From: Branchinecta lynchi | Lineage: Eukaryota; Arthropoda; Branchiopoda; Anostraca; Branchinectidae | Direction of reading: 5' to 3' | DNA: 64,000 bases | Assembly: GCA_023053575.1 (NCBI GenBank) | Contig: JAKZAP010000007.1 | Span: 16,149,508 to 16,213,507, forward strand | Shown here: positions 11,447-23,129 of the stretch, piece after piece | How the letters are laid out: every line of letters begins with the position of its first letter | How positions within the stretch are numbered: position 1 is the first letter of the stretch | Notes under the pieces: model-generated | What the model was told of the DNA's origin: nothing | Seen by the model: only the letters and a program-made list of their open reading frames with translations | The model's database searches: none | Made by a program: the position numbers and the translations under genes

Positions 11447-14428
11447 TATGGCACTTGAGCTTACTCAAGTGCCATATAGCGATTGTAATTTCTGTCCGTC
11501 AGTGGGTCTGTCGGTCCCGGTTTTGCTAGTTCGGGCACTTCCAGATAAGCTAGGACGATGAAACTTGGCAAGCATATCAGGAACTGGACCAGATTAAATT
11601 AGAAATTGTCGCTTCCTCGATCCGACCATCTGGAGGGGAGTGGAGGGAGGGGGAATCCGGAAAAAATAGAAAAAAGGAAATATTTTTAGCTTACGAACGG
11701 GTGATCGGATCTTATGAAACTTAATACATGGAAGGACTTCGTGTCTCAGACCCTCCATTTTAAATCCAGACCGGATCCGGTGACACTGGGGGGAGTTAGA
11801 GGGGGAAACCGGAAATCTTGGAAAACACTTAGAGTGGAGGGATCCGAATGAAACTTGGTGGAAAGTACAAGCAAAAGTCCTAGATACGTGACTGATATAA
11901 CCAGAACGGATCCGCTCACTTTGGGGGAGCTGGGGGGGGGGGGGGAGAAGTCCGAATTTGTAGTGATCACGCGAGTTCCGTGCTTCCTGATGTGCTGGGA
12001 CGATGGAAATTGACAGGCATGTCTGGGACCCGACCAGCTTAAATAGGAAATCATCAATTCCCCGATTCGACCATCTGGGGGGGGGGGGGGAGTGGAGGGA
12101 GGGTGAAGCCAAAATTTGAGGTATTTTTAGCTTGCGAACGGGTGATCGGATCTTGATGAAAATTGATATTTAGGATGACCTCGTGTCTCAGACACCTCAC
12201 TTTAAATCCGGGCCGGATCCGATGACACTGGGGGGAGTTGGAGGAGGGAACCGGAAATTTTGAGAAACGCTTAAAGTGGAGGGATCGGGATGAAACTTGG
12301 TGGGAAAAACAAGCACAGGTCCTAGAAACGTCATTGACATAACCGGACCGGATCAGGGCACTGTGGGGGAGTTGGGGTGGGGAACCGGAAATTTTGAGAA
12401 ACGCTTAAAGTGGAGGGATCGGGATGAAACTTGGTGGGAAAAACAAGCACAGGTCCTAGACACGTCATTGACATAACCGGACCGGATCAGGGCACTGTGG
12501 GGGAGTCGGGGTGGGGGTCCGGATTTCTAGCGATCCCGCGAGTTCGGCATACTTCCTGGTGTCCTAGGGCGATGAAACTTGGCAGGTATGTAAAGGATCC
12601 GAACAGATCGACTTGAGAACAACCGTTTCCCCGACCCGACCATCGTGGGGGGAGTGGGTGGATGGGGAGTCCGGAATCTAGTGGCGTGCATAACTTTTGA
12701 ACGGGTGATCGGATCTTGATGGAAATTGATATTTAGGATGACCTTGTGTCTCAGACACCTCACTTTAAATCCGGGCCGGATCCGATGACACTGGGGGGAG
12801 TTGGAGGAGGGAACCGGAAATTTTGAGAAACGCTTAAAGTGGAGGGATCGGGATGAAACTTGGTGGGAATAAGAAGCACAGGTCCTAGACACGTCATTGA
12901 CATAACCGGACCGGATCCGATGACACTGGGGGGAGTTGGAGGAGGGAACCGGAAATTTTGAGAAACGCTTAAAGTGGAGGGATCGGGATGAAACTTGGTG
13001 GGAAAAACAAGCACAGGTCCTCGACACGTCATTGACATAACCGGACCGGATCAGGGCACTGTGGGGGAGTTGGGGTGGGGGTCCGGATTTCTAGCGATCC
13101 CGCGAGTTCGGCATACTTCCTGATGTCCTAGGGCGATGAAACTTGGCAGGTATGTCAGGGATCCGAACAGATTGACTTGAAAACAGCCGTTTCCCCGACC
13201 CGACCATAGTGGGGGGAGTGGGTGGATGGGGAGTCCGGAATGTAGTGGCGTGCATAACTTTTGAACGGGTGATCGGATTTGAATGAAACTTGTCTGGTGA
13301 GTTATCGCCTCGGATGTTCAGTGTCACGTCCGAGTCGGGTCCGATACCTGTGGGGATGGGGGGGGGGGGGGGTGTGGAAAACTCAAGAAACTCTAAAAGC
13401 GGAGGGATTGGGACGAAACTTAATGGATGGAACAAGCATTAGGCCTAGATGAAATTGACGGAGCCAGATGGTTTCGGGGCTGTGTGGGGGGAGTTGGAGG
13501 GGGTTTCCTGGAATTCCGGTAGTCGTGAGTTAGAATAGTTCCAGATGTAAAACGACAACGAAACTTTGCAGGCATATTAGCGACCCGAATTATCTTGACT
13601 TAAAAACCTGACACAACATACCCCCGGAAACTTCCGTTCCTAGATCCGAGCATTTTTGGGGGAGCAAGAGAAGAGAAATATGGACTTCTATAAATTGCGA
13701 ACGAGTGGTTTGATTCGAGTGAAACTTCATGGGTGATACGAATCGATGGCCTCGACATGTAAAACATGCGTTCGAACCATATGCGACCACGATTAGGGGA
13801 ATTGGGGGTGGGGGGACTTTTGACATGCACAAAAACCAAACGGATGGACCGAATGAGATGCAATTCGACAGTGCCGAGTTTATGCGGCCTAGATTTGTTA
13901 TTTGGCGTCTGGGCCGGATTCGGCCAAGGTAGGGGGGGGGGGGGTACTGGAAACTTGCAGATAGGCTATGCTCCAATTTCAGTCAAACTTGATGAGGGAA
14001 TTAAGAGATTGGGCCCGAACCGGCTCCGACAACGTTGGTGGGAAGGGGGGGGGGGGTACCGGAACTTTCCAAAAATGCTCAGATTGGAGTGAAACTTGGT
14101 AGATGGTATAAACGAAGATGCTTTAGGTGGTCGATTTTCTTTTATTCCGAACCAAATTCGGCCACGGTAGGTGGAAATAGAGTGAGTACCGGAAATCGTG
14201 TAGCACGTCTAGGGATCAAACAAATGGATTTATTGGGATGAAAGTTTGAACAGTCATGTGCATTTGCAATCGAGAAGATGCCGGAACTGCCCAGAAATGA
14301 GTGAAACTAAATATCCTATTTCTATTTCCGAACCGCCTTTTTGGATGGCGGGTGTATTTTGTGACGTTTTCATCTACTTTCTTGTACAGCCTACTCGTAC
14401 AAGTGCCATATGAGCTCGTAGCTCTTGT
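11447..14428 (+). mobile_element. Family B element, long core array (B2)
   Basis: The 5' hairpin is TATGGCACTTGAGC with CTCAAGTGCCATATAGCG, then the GTCY tract, then many G-rich core units, ending in ACAAGTGCCATATGAGCTCG and TAGCTCTTGT. Between 12180 and 13100 the dimer (CCGGATC...GGGGGAGTTGGAGG...GATGAAACTTGGTGGGAA) is repeated with near identity, for example the blocks starting near 12240, 12390, 12810 and 12940. This shows recent local amplification. All strand-antisense frames are Pro-rich shadows. Confidence 0.8.
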
Positions 14429-14522
14429 TGTTTATTTTTTTTTTCGGGGGGGGGGGGCAATGTATTTACCGACTGGCTAGTCAGTTTTACCGACTGTTTT
14501 TGCAGTCTTGTTGTGTAAACCG

Positions 14523-14605
14523 GCATTCCGTCTGTCGGCCGGTGATGAAACTTGGCGGGCATATCAGGGACCTGATCAAACTAACCTGGGAATAATCGGG
14601 ATGTC
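14523..14605 (+). repeat. Family B fragment
   Basis: GTCTGTCGGCCGGTGATGAAACTTGGCGGGCATATCAGGGACC is broken B 5' sequence (GTCY tract followed by the GATGAAACTTGG module) without termini. It lies between two larger copies. Confidence 0.5.
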
Positions 14606-14771
14606 GACAAACAGTCCCCATTAGAAACGTCGAATTCGGTCATTTCATAATTAAATTCGGCGAGATTCATTTGGTTCTGATTCGTTACCGAATTAGGTAG
14701 TTCACTGGATTTTTGTTTAGTCCGTTTCTGGCGGTCTGTCTGTCGGTCTGGCCTTTTTTGTCACACTTTTT

Positions 14772-16172
14772 TATGGCACTTGCCTTCCGGCCAAGTGCCA
14801 TATACCGATCACTTTTCCGTCTATCTGTCGGTCGGTCGGTTAGTCCGGTGTTTGCAAATTAGGATACTTCCAGATATGCTAGGACGATGAAACTTGGCAG
14901 ACATATTAGTGACCAGACCAAACTAACTTGGAAATAGTCACTTGCCCGATCCGACCATCGTGGCGGGAGGGGGAGGTTGCGGAATCCAGAAAATAGGGAC
15001 ATGCGGAACTTTCGAATGGGTGATCGGATCTTAATGAAACTTGATACCTGGGAAGACCTCGTGTCTCAGATGTTTCATCTCAAGTCCGGACCGGATCTGA
15101 TGAATCTGAGGGGGAGTCGGAGGGGGAGCCGGAAATCGTGTGAAACTCTCGGAGTGGAGCGATCGGGATGAAACTTGGTGGGAAGAACTAGCACAAGCTC
15201 TAGATAAATAACTGACAGAACTGAACCGGATTCGGACACCGTGGGGGGAGTTCGAGGGGGGTTCCGGAATTCCGGCGACCCGTAGTTGATGTGCTTCTAG
15301 GTGGGCTAGGACGATCAAACTTGGCAAGCATATCAGAGGCCCGACCTGACTAACTTGGAATGAGTCACTCGCCCGATCCGACCGTCTTGGGGGGAGGGGG
15401 AGACGGCGGAATCCGAAAATTAGTGGCATGCATAACTTTCGAACGGGTTATCGGATCTTAGTGAAACTTGATATCTTGAAAGAACTCGGGGGGGGGGGGG
15501 GGGAGTGGAGTGGAGAACCGGAAGTCTTGTGATACGCATAGAGTGGAGCGATCAGGATGAAACTTGGTGGGACGTACAGGCACAAGTCCTAGGTGCATCA
15601 GTGACATAATTGGATCGGATTCGGGTACCGAGGTGGGGGGGGGGGCTGTAGGGGGGTGTCCGGAATTCCGGTGATCGTGTACTCCCAGATGTGATAGGAC
15701 GATACAACTTTCCTGGAGTATTAGAACCTTGACATCGTCACTTCTCCGATCCGACCATTCCTTAAAGAACTCATCTTAACCGCAAAATACAAAAAAATAC
15801 TCTTAAGCAAAATATACTTTTTCAAGATCGCCATGAGTACATGAACCTTTTTGCCTCAAGGGTTTTGCTTAGAAATTAATTTTTAGCACCCTTAAAGTGC
15901 GCATCTTAACCGAAAAGTAAAAACAAACTTTTGACCGTCACTTCAATCCTCTGACCCGGCATTGCAAGTTTGGCGCATCTTAACCGAATACTTCCATCTG
16001 ACCCAGCCTACCTGGTTTTTCTTTTCCTTCTTGTTTCCTTTTGATTTCTGTCTCCAGTTTTTATATTTAAAGTGAAACCATAGGTTGAATTTTCAGCCCC
16101 CTTCATTTTTTCTTGTTGGGGTATTTCTTACTACATATGCTTGCAAGTGCCATATGAGCTTACAGCTCTTGT
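14772..16172 (+). mobile_element. Family B element, variant core (B3)
   Basis: It starts TATGGCACTTGCCTTCCGG with its hairpin partner, then the GTCGGTCGGTCGG tract. G-rich core units occupy about 14880-15760, followed by the variant CATCTTAACCG units (about 15770-15980) and the 3' end CAAGTGCCATATGAGC, ACAGCTCTTGT. Its 3' half matches B0 and B8. Confidence 0.8.
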
Positions 16173-17726
16173 TTAGTTAGGGTAATTCCAGATGCGCTAG
16201 GACAATGAAACTTGGCAGGCATATCATGGACCCGATTAACCCGGAAATAATCAGTTTCCCGATCCGACCATGTGCGGGGGAGTGGAGGGCGGTAGAAACT
16301 TGAAAATTGAGGGCAGTTTGTCACACTTTTTTTAGTTGCGGTACTTCCAGGTGTGCTAGGACCATGAAACTTGGCAGTCATATCAAGGACCCGACCAAAC
16401 AAAGTTAGAAATAATCAGTTTTCCGATCCGAACATCTCGGGGGGGGGGGGGGTAGAGGGCGGGGAATCCGGGAATTGAGTAGTGTGTAACTTTCGAACGG
16501 GTGATCGGAATGGAATGAACTTAATGGCTGAATAGATCACATATATCTGATGTCTCGTTTAAAGTCTTGACCAGAGTCGATAGCTAGGGGGGAGTTGGGA
16601 GGGCCGGAAATTTCAAGAAACTGTTAGAATGAAGGGATCGGAGTGAAACTTGCTGGGAAGAACAAGCATCTGCTCTAGATAAATCGTTTAGACAATTGTA
16701 CTGGATCCGGGCACTTGGGTGGGGGGGGGGGGTGGAGGGGGTTTCCCGAATTCCGGTGTTGGCGGATTTTCACGACGAAACTTGGCAGGCACATCAGGGA
16801 CCCGATCAAACTTACTTGAAAGCAAAAGTTTCGTCGATCTGATAATCGTGGAGGGAGGGGAATCTGGAATACTGAGTCATAAGTAACTTTGGAACGGGTG
16901 ATTGGATTCGAGTGAAATTTAATAATTGAACAGAGGACATTTCTCTGGTGATCTTTTTCATATCCGAACCGAATCCGACAACTATTGAGGGGGGGGGGGG
17001 AATACGTGACCCGCTTAGACTGGAGAGATCGGGATGGAACAAACAGATGCTCGTGATAAATCATTTACATAACCAGATTGGCTCCGGGCACTGTGGGGGG
17101 AAATCTCAAGAAACGGTTAGAATGGAGGGATCGGAGTGAAACTTGCTGGGAAGAACAAACATATGCTCCAGGTAAATCTGTTTACACTGTTGGACTGGAT
17201 CCGGACACTTTGGGGAGGGGGGTAGGGGGTTGCCCTGAATTCCGTTTTTGGGGGATTTTCACGACGAAACTTGGCAGACATATCAGGGACGCGGTCGACT
17301 GACTTGGAAATATAAAAATCCTTTATAGGATAATCTTAGGGGGGAGTGGAGGAAGGGAATCCGGAATATTGAGCCATGCGTAACTTTGGAACGGGTGTCG
17401 GATTCGAGTGAAATTTAATAGCTGAACAGAGGACATTTCTCTCTGGTGATCTTTTTCATTTCCGGACCTGATCCGACACCTATGTGTGTGTGTGGGGGGG
17501 GGGGGAAATAGTTGACCCGCTTAGACTGGTGTGATCGGGATCGAACTTTGTGAGAATAACAAACAGATGCTCTAGATAAATCATTTACAGAACCGGATTG
17601 GCTCCGGGTATTGTGGGTGGAGTTGGATGGGGGGGGGGGGGGGTCTGGGATTCCGCTGATCGCGAGTCAAGATACTTCCAGATGTGCTAGGACGATGAAA
17701 CTTCGCTGGAATATTAGAAGATGGCA
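16173..17726 (+). repeat. Family B core fragment without termini
   Basis: It continues directly from B3 with core units (GATGAAACTTGGCAGGCATAT, GGGGGAGTGGAGG, TCCGGAAT...). Units with AACAAACAGATGCTC recur near 17040, 17155 and 17560. It ends at GATGGCAC where a family A element begins, so it may be the body of a second B copy truncated by that insertion. Confidence 0.65.
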
Positions 17727-18615
17727 CTTTTTGGGATCCCAAAACGTAAGTGGAGGGATACCTATGACATCGCAAAAGTTGTCCGTCCGTCCGTCCGTCT
17801 GTAAGCACGATAACTCTCGAAGGGAATGAGATATTTTGATAAAACTTGGTATGAGAATTGTTTGGGTCAAGGGTAAGGTCGAGTTCGTAGATGGGCTCTG
17901 TAGCCCTATATTTGGGGGTGGGGAAGGGGGTTCAATTTAAGGGACAAACACAATATTTTTAAACAGCTAATGTGATAGTGGACTATGGGGTAAGAACACA
18001 TGCTGAGCACGATGGTGAAAACCATTTTCTCGCTGGACGAGTAGTTTGTCCGGAATCCGGCAAAAACCGGAAAGCTGGTTAAAAGTAAAAGTTTCATTTG
18101 AAGTTGATTAAATGTTTGATTTAGGGGTAAGAAGACATGCTGAGTATGATGGTGAGAAATCATTTTGTCGCCGGACAAGCAGTTCGTCCGGAATCCGGCC
18201 AAAACCGGAAAGCTGGTTAAAAGTAACAGTCTCATTTGAAGTTGATTAAATGTTTGATTTAGGGGTAAGAAGACATGCTAAACCCGATGGTGAAAACCAT
18301 TTTCAAGTCAATATTTTATTTAAAGTTGATTAGATTTCTTTATAGGGATAAGGAGATACGCCGGCTTCGTTTCTGAATTTTTCTTTTTTGACTGGATTAG
18401 TAGTTCGCTCGGAATTCGGGCGAAACCGCAAATTTGGCAGTAGTAAAGCAGGTAGTTTCGGTCAATATCATCAAAATAGATATGGCTTATAGAGGTATAG
18501 ATAGGTAGATAGAATATCTGAACTCGGTTTTCTCTGATGATTAGCCTGGCGACAAGACCGAATTGTCTGGATCAAATCTTAGATTTTTGGGATTCCACCG
18601 ACACCTTTGGTCTTG
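17727..18615 (+). mobile_element. Family A element, complete reference copy (A4)
   Basis: This is the clearest A copy. The order is 5' TTTTTGGGATCCCAAAACG; ATCGCAAAAGTTGTCCG; (GTCC)n; GATAACTCTCGAAGGGAATG...TGATAAAACTTGG; a region with CCCTATATTTGGGGG; then core units of about 137 bp (GGGGTAAGAASACATGCTGA starts near 17990, 18127 and 18265); the segment GAATTGTCTGGATCAAATCT; and 3' TTTTGGGATTCCACCGACAC then GGTCTTGTTTTTTT. No ORF for a transposase is present. The layout matches Helentron-associated elements (subterminal repeats, GTCY microsatellite, core tandem repeat, T-rich target). Confidence 0.8.
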
Positions 18616-18759
18616 TTTTTTTACACAAGGGACTTGTACTGTGACCAATAAATATAATTCTCATGGTGATAACCAATTATATAATTTTAATGGGGAAGAC
18701 GCCCTTGAGCTGGAAACATTATATAAGTAGTGAACTGATAGACAAAAATGCTCCTCGGA

Positions 18760-19210
18760 GCATAACTTTCGCGGTTTTGGCTTGATTCCGGGCCAACAAG
18801 TTGTCAAGGTAGAAAATACTTTTACCATCTAATCAACTTCAAATAAAACTTTTACTTTTAACAAACTTTGCGGCTTTGGCCGAATCCGGGGCGAACTACT
18901 TGCCCGGCGAGAAAATGGTTTTCACCATCGTGTTCAATATGTCTTCTTACCCCATAATCGACTATCACATTATCCGTTTAAAAATATTTCATTTGTCCCT
19001 TAATTTAAACCCCCTCCTCCACCCTTAAATGTAGGGCTAGAGAGCAGCCCGTCTACGAACTCAACCTTACTCTTGATCCAAAGAAGCCTCAAACCGAGTT
19101 TCATCAACATATCTCATTCCCTTCGAGAGTTATGGTGCGCACAGACGGACAGACGGATAACTTTTGCGATGTCATAGGTATCCCGCCACTTACGTTTTGG
19201 GATCCCAAAA
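18760..19210 (-). mobile_element. Family A fragment with intact 5' end (A5)
   Basis: It holds one to two core units (ACCATCTAATCAACTTC, GGCGAACTACTTGCCCGG) and ends with the A 5' terminus (ACTTACGTTTTGGGATCCC). Its 3' half is missing. The stretch 18616-18760 between A4 and A5 is unassigned. Confidence 0.7.
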
Positions 19211-19935
19211 ATATGAACGCGACAGAGCAAATGAATTTGATAGGGGCCACTTTTATTGGAAGTTAATTAAATATTCGGTTGAAGGGTAATACGACATGCT
19301 GGATCTGTATATGACAATAATTTTCTACCTAGACGAGTAGCTCGCCCGGACCTTTCCCCGGATCGGTTTGGTTTTGGGGACATCGCGGCAGCCTCAACAC
19401 TCTCCGACATCTTACACACAAAATCCTGACATTAGCTTGTCGACAGTACCAGTAGCTGCGTTTTGTTTGGGATCCCAAAACGTAAGTGACCTATGACTTG
19501 GTAAAGGTTGTCCGTCTGTCAGGACGATAACTCAAGAAGGTGTAGAGATATTTTCTTCAAACTTGGTAAGAGGATCCATTTGGTCAAAGTACAGGTCAAG
19601 TTCTTAGATGAGCCCTATAGCCCCTTATTTAGGGGCGAGGGAGGGGTTACAAACTAAGGGACGAACAAAAATATTTTAAAAAGCCAATGAGATAGTCGAT
19701 TTAGATGTAAGGAGACATTCTGAATATGTATCTCGCCAGACAATAGCTGCATTTTGCATGCCTTACAGCAGGCCTGTGATTAGCAGCTGTGCTTATTGGG
19801 TGTTTTGGCAATTTCCCTGTAGCCTGTTTGCTTATAAGGCGTTTTTACTCCTCAGTCCAACGGCCAAAGAACGAAATCCACAGGCTACGGCCAAAGGCCT
19901 TCTTGATGCCGTTGATCAGCCTGTGGTTTCTTTTA

Positions 19936-21070
19936 ACAAGAGCTGAAAGCTCATGGCACTTGTAAGAACAGTTAGCATGTTTGTCAGATACGGTTTGCAG
20001 TTGTCAAGGCTGGATCTCTCTCCCGATACTCATCTCAACAGAAAATGGGCTTGATCTAGTAAATCTGATGTGGTTATTCCACTCACTGACAACTGTTCCT
20101 CCCACAATGATGGTCGGAGCGGGGGAGGGACTATTTTTAAGCTAATCTGATAGAGTTCCTTACATGCCTGCCAAGTTTCATGGTCATAGCACGTCCGGCC
20201 AAGTTTCATGGTCATAGCACATTCGGAAGTACCCGAACTCGTGATCACCGAAATTGTGTAAAACCCTCTCCAACTCCCCCAACTGTGACATGATCCGGTC
20301 CTGTTTTGTCAATATTTTCTCTACAGCTTATACTTGTTCTTTCCTCCCAAGTCCCATCCCGATCTCTCGACTCTAAGCGTTCCACGAGATTTCCGTTACC
20401 ACCCTCCAGCTCCCCCACCCCCCAGCAATCGGATTCGTTCCATTGAAATTGATCATCTGAGACACTTGTTCTTGACACTTATCAAGTTTCATTCACGTCC
20501 GATCACCCGTTCTAAAGTTGTGCATGTCATTAGATCCTGGATTCCTCACCCCCCCCCCCCCCCCACTATGGCCGGATCTGGGAAGTGATTATTTCTGAGT
20601 TAATTTGGTTTTGGAGCCCCAATCTGGAACTTTATCAAAATATAATTAGGACAGAAGTAGCTTACTTTCTTGGGAAGAGCAGAACACAATCAGAGAAAAG
20701 CTTAGTTTAGCATTGACCAAAATCCACTGTAGCTTTCCTCCATTCGGTTCTAAATGTAACGTTCAATAGCGCAGTGAGCTAGCGTGTCGGGCTTCCGTGA
20801 AAGAGGACGTTGGATCGATACCACATCAGCCCATTACCCTTTTGCACCCATTTTGCTACCCTTGTTCCTAGTTTCCGGACTCTCGGATCCGGGGAAAGTC
20901 GGATCGGGGAAGTGATTATTTATAAGTTATTCTGGTCGGGTTCCTGATATGCCTGCCAAGTTTCATCGTCCTAGCTTGCTTGGAAGTGCCCAAACTAGCA
21001 AAACCTGGACCGACAGACGGACAGAAATTGCGATCGCTATATGGCACTTGGAAGAAGGGCAAGTGCCATA
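19936..21070 (-). mobile_element. Family B element nested in D, with tRNA-like insert (B4)
   Basis: On the + strand it runs from the B 3' terminus (ACAAGAGCTGAAAGCTCATG, GCACTTG) through reversed core units (CCAAGTTTCATGGTCATAGC is duplicated at about 20170 and 20200) to the 5' hairpin (TATGGCACTTGGAAGAAGGG, CAAGTGCCATA). Between about 20590 and 20890 it contains unrelated sequence and a tRNA-like head. Confidence 0.75.
20767..20838 (+). repeat. tRNA-like head, second composite copy
   Basis: It has a box A-like TAGCGCAGTGAGCTAGCG and a box B-like GGATCGATACC (about 20812-20822), followed by CCCTTTTGCACCCATTTTGC and then the reversed 5' end of family B (TCTCGGATCCGGGGAAAGTC to the terminal hairpin). 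The linker and the junction match the copy at 2.0-2.14 kb, while the tRNA-like parts differ. It is not a plausible working tRNA because the stems are broken. Confidence 0.55.
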
Positions 21071-22129
21071 AAAATGGAGGATGCTGAGCATCTGAAGATT
21101 CTGGAATACAAAACTGAATTTTGTTAAATGTAAGTATTATGAATGACTGCTTTGCTTGTCAAATCTCTGTATTCGTGGATTTTATTTTTGTATAGTCGGT
21201 CCCAAAGTTTTTGTAGCTGTAGGTTGAGGTGTGTCCAGAAGAGCACACTGGGTTAGTTAGCACACTAGTTTTAAACCAGGAAGTAAGCTGTTTAGCTGGG
21301 GGGTTTCAGAGTTTAAAATTTCCCGCCACTGTCCGTTTGAGCAGCTTATAAGGTGTTTTTGCTGTTCGAACTCACAGACCAAAGTCTACGGCAAAAAGCG
21401 TGCAGTAACGCCTTATTAGCACACAGGCCAACTGCTACGGCTACAGTCCACAGGAATGCAAAAACGCAGCTAATTAGTTCGTCCGGAATCCGTCTAGAAC
21501 CGGACAATTTGTTAAAAGTAAAAGTTTTATTTGAAGTTGATTAAATGTTCAATTTAGGACTAAGAAGACGTGCTGAATCCATATATGACAATTGTTTTCT
21601 ACTCGGACATACAGTTCGCCCGGAATCGGGCTAAAACCGGAAAATTTGAAAAAGTCTTTTCTGAAGTTGATTAGTTTGAGATAGTGGTAAGGAGGCATGC
21701 TGAATTCGTACATGAAAATTATCTTCTCGCCGGACAAATAGTTTGTGCAGAAAGTCTCGATCAATTTCGTCAAAGTAGATATGACGTAGGGGTAAACACA
21801 CATGCTGAATCCATATCTTGGTTTTCTCGGAATAATCTGTTTCTAAATTATAATAGTAGCCTAAAAGTGTTCAAGGAATCTGGCGAAGACCGGATATCTA
21901 CAAAACGCAGTTGTCTGGATCAGATATTAAATGTTTGGGATCCCATCGAAACCTTTGGTTTGTTGCGAGTAGTGGTAAGTAAATTCGTGACAGATCCCAG
22001 AAATGGGGATATTGACTCCCATTCACACATTCCGATTTCCGATCTGTCACACGTCACGTCTCTTCTTTATGAGGGCATAATTCTATACTTCGTAGAGCGT
22101 TCATTTTTGTAAATATTTACACGCAAATA

Positions 22130-23040
22130 ATTTTCGATGGGATTCGGTGGGATCTCGAATATCTAACAGTTGATTCAAACAATTGGGTCATATCTCTGCC
22201 ATTCAGTCTTCTCAGATTCCTTGAATATTTTTACTGTTAAAATAAAGTTCAAAACTGGATTCAGCATGTCTCCTTGCTCCGATACCGCATCTCAAATCGA
22301 TTTCAGAAATGACTTTGAGCTTCAATCAAATTTCCAGTTTCAGCCGAATTCGTGATGAACAGTTTGTCCAGCAAGAACATTAAGTTCACATATGGATTCA
22401 GCGGACCTCCTTACCCCCTCAATGAATATCTTATTAGCTTTTAAAACATAGTTTTTACCGTAAATTCGAAACCCCTCCTCTGCCTCTAAAGATAGGACTA
22501 AAGGACCCATCTACGTTACTTGACCTGTACTTTACCAGTGAATCCTCATTGAACAGCCTCCTCGCTTGAACATCATATTTCCTCGTTTGGACATTATATA
22601 TCAACCCCTTCGACCTTCGATTACACTAGATCTCTCCGACGTCCATAGAATAAACAAGCGAATGTACCTATACTGGTTTGAGAGTAAAGGGGTAAGGACT
22701 GCTATAGCCGAAAATTGGTTGACACATTTTGTGTCCGGTTTTCGCCGGATTCCGGGTCAACTACTTGTCCGGCAAGAAATAACCTTCATATTCGGATTCA
22801 GCATGTCTCAATAGCTTTAAAAAAAATATTTGTTGTGCCTCTTATTGAAACCCCTCCTCCACCCCTAAATATAGGGCAACAAAGCCCATCTACGAACTCG
22901 ACCTTACTCGTGACCGAAAGAATCCTCACACCAAGTTTCATCAAAATATCTCATTCCCTTCGAGAGTTATCGTGCTAACAGACATACGGACAACTTTTGC
23001 GGTGTCGTAGGTATCCCTCCACTTACGGTTTGGGATCCTC
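22130..23040 (-). mobile_element. Family A element (A8)
   Basis: It starts TTTTCGATGGGATTCGG with a second GTGGGATCTCGAATATCTAA, passes through the TCAGTCTTCTCAGATTCCTT and GTTCAAAACTGGATTCAGC phrases, and ends CACTTACGGTTTGGGATCC beside CAGACATACGGACAAC. It is diverged and holds short open frames only. Confidence 0.75.
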
Positions 23041-23129
23041 CCAGTTCCACCGAGTGGAGGGGGCACTGCAGGGTTCTTGACGCTTATTTGAAGAGCGTTG
23101 CGCTCGCCGTTACTGTTACGCGCAATTTA

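Larger units (their letters stand above)
19743..21479. mobile_element. TIR element D, interrupted by a family B copy
   Basis: The left terminus is TAGCTGCATTTTGCATGCC and the right terminus, reverse complemented, is TAGCTGCGTTTTTGCATTCC. Both arms share CTTATAAGG(C/T)GTTTTT. It sits inside a family A core unit and is itself cut by B4 (19936-21070), leaving about 600 bp of its own. There is no ORF of note, so it is a non-autonomous DNA transposon. The target duplication is unclear, so the superfamily is not assigned. Confidence 0.55.
19350..21965 (+). mobile_element. Family A element with a nest inside (A6+A7)
   Basis: The 5' part (19468-19742) runs from TTTGGGATCCCAAAACGTAAG to CTCGCCAGACAA. 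The 3' part (21480-21965) resumes with TTAGTTCGTCCGGAATCCG and ends at GGGATCCCATCGAAACC, TTTGGTTTGTTG. Joined, the two read straight through a core unit, so this is one A element split by element D. Upstream, 19350-19467 (TTTTGGGGACATCGCGGCAG...) is shared with the copy at 32.16 kb and may be part of a longer A variant. Confidence 0.7.

Noticed and set aside
17727..18615. Cut-and-paste TIR transposon for family A because of GGGATCCC at both ends
   Set aside because: GGGATCCC is itself a palindrome, the 3' copy lies about 25-30 bp inside the end, and no target duplication is visible.
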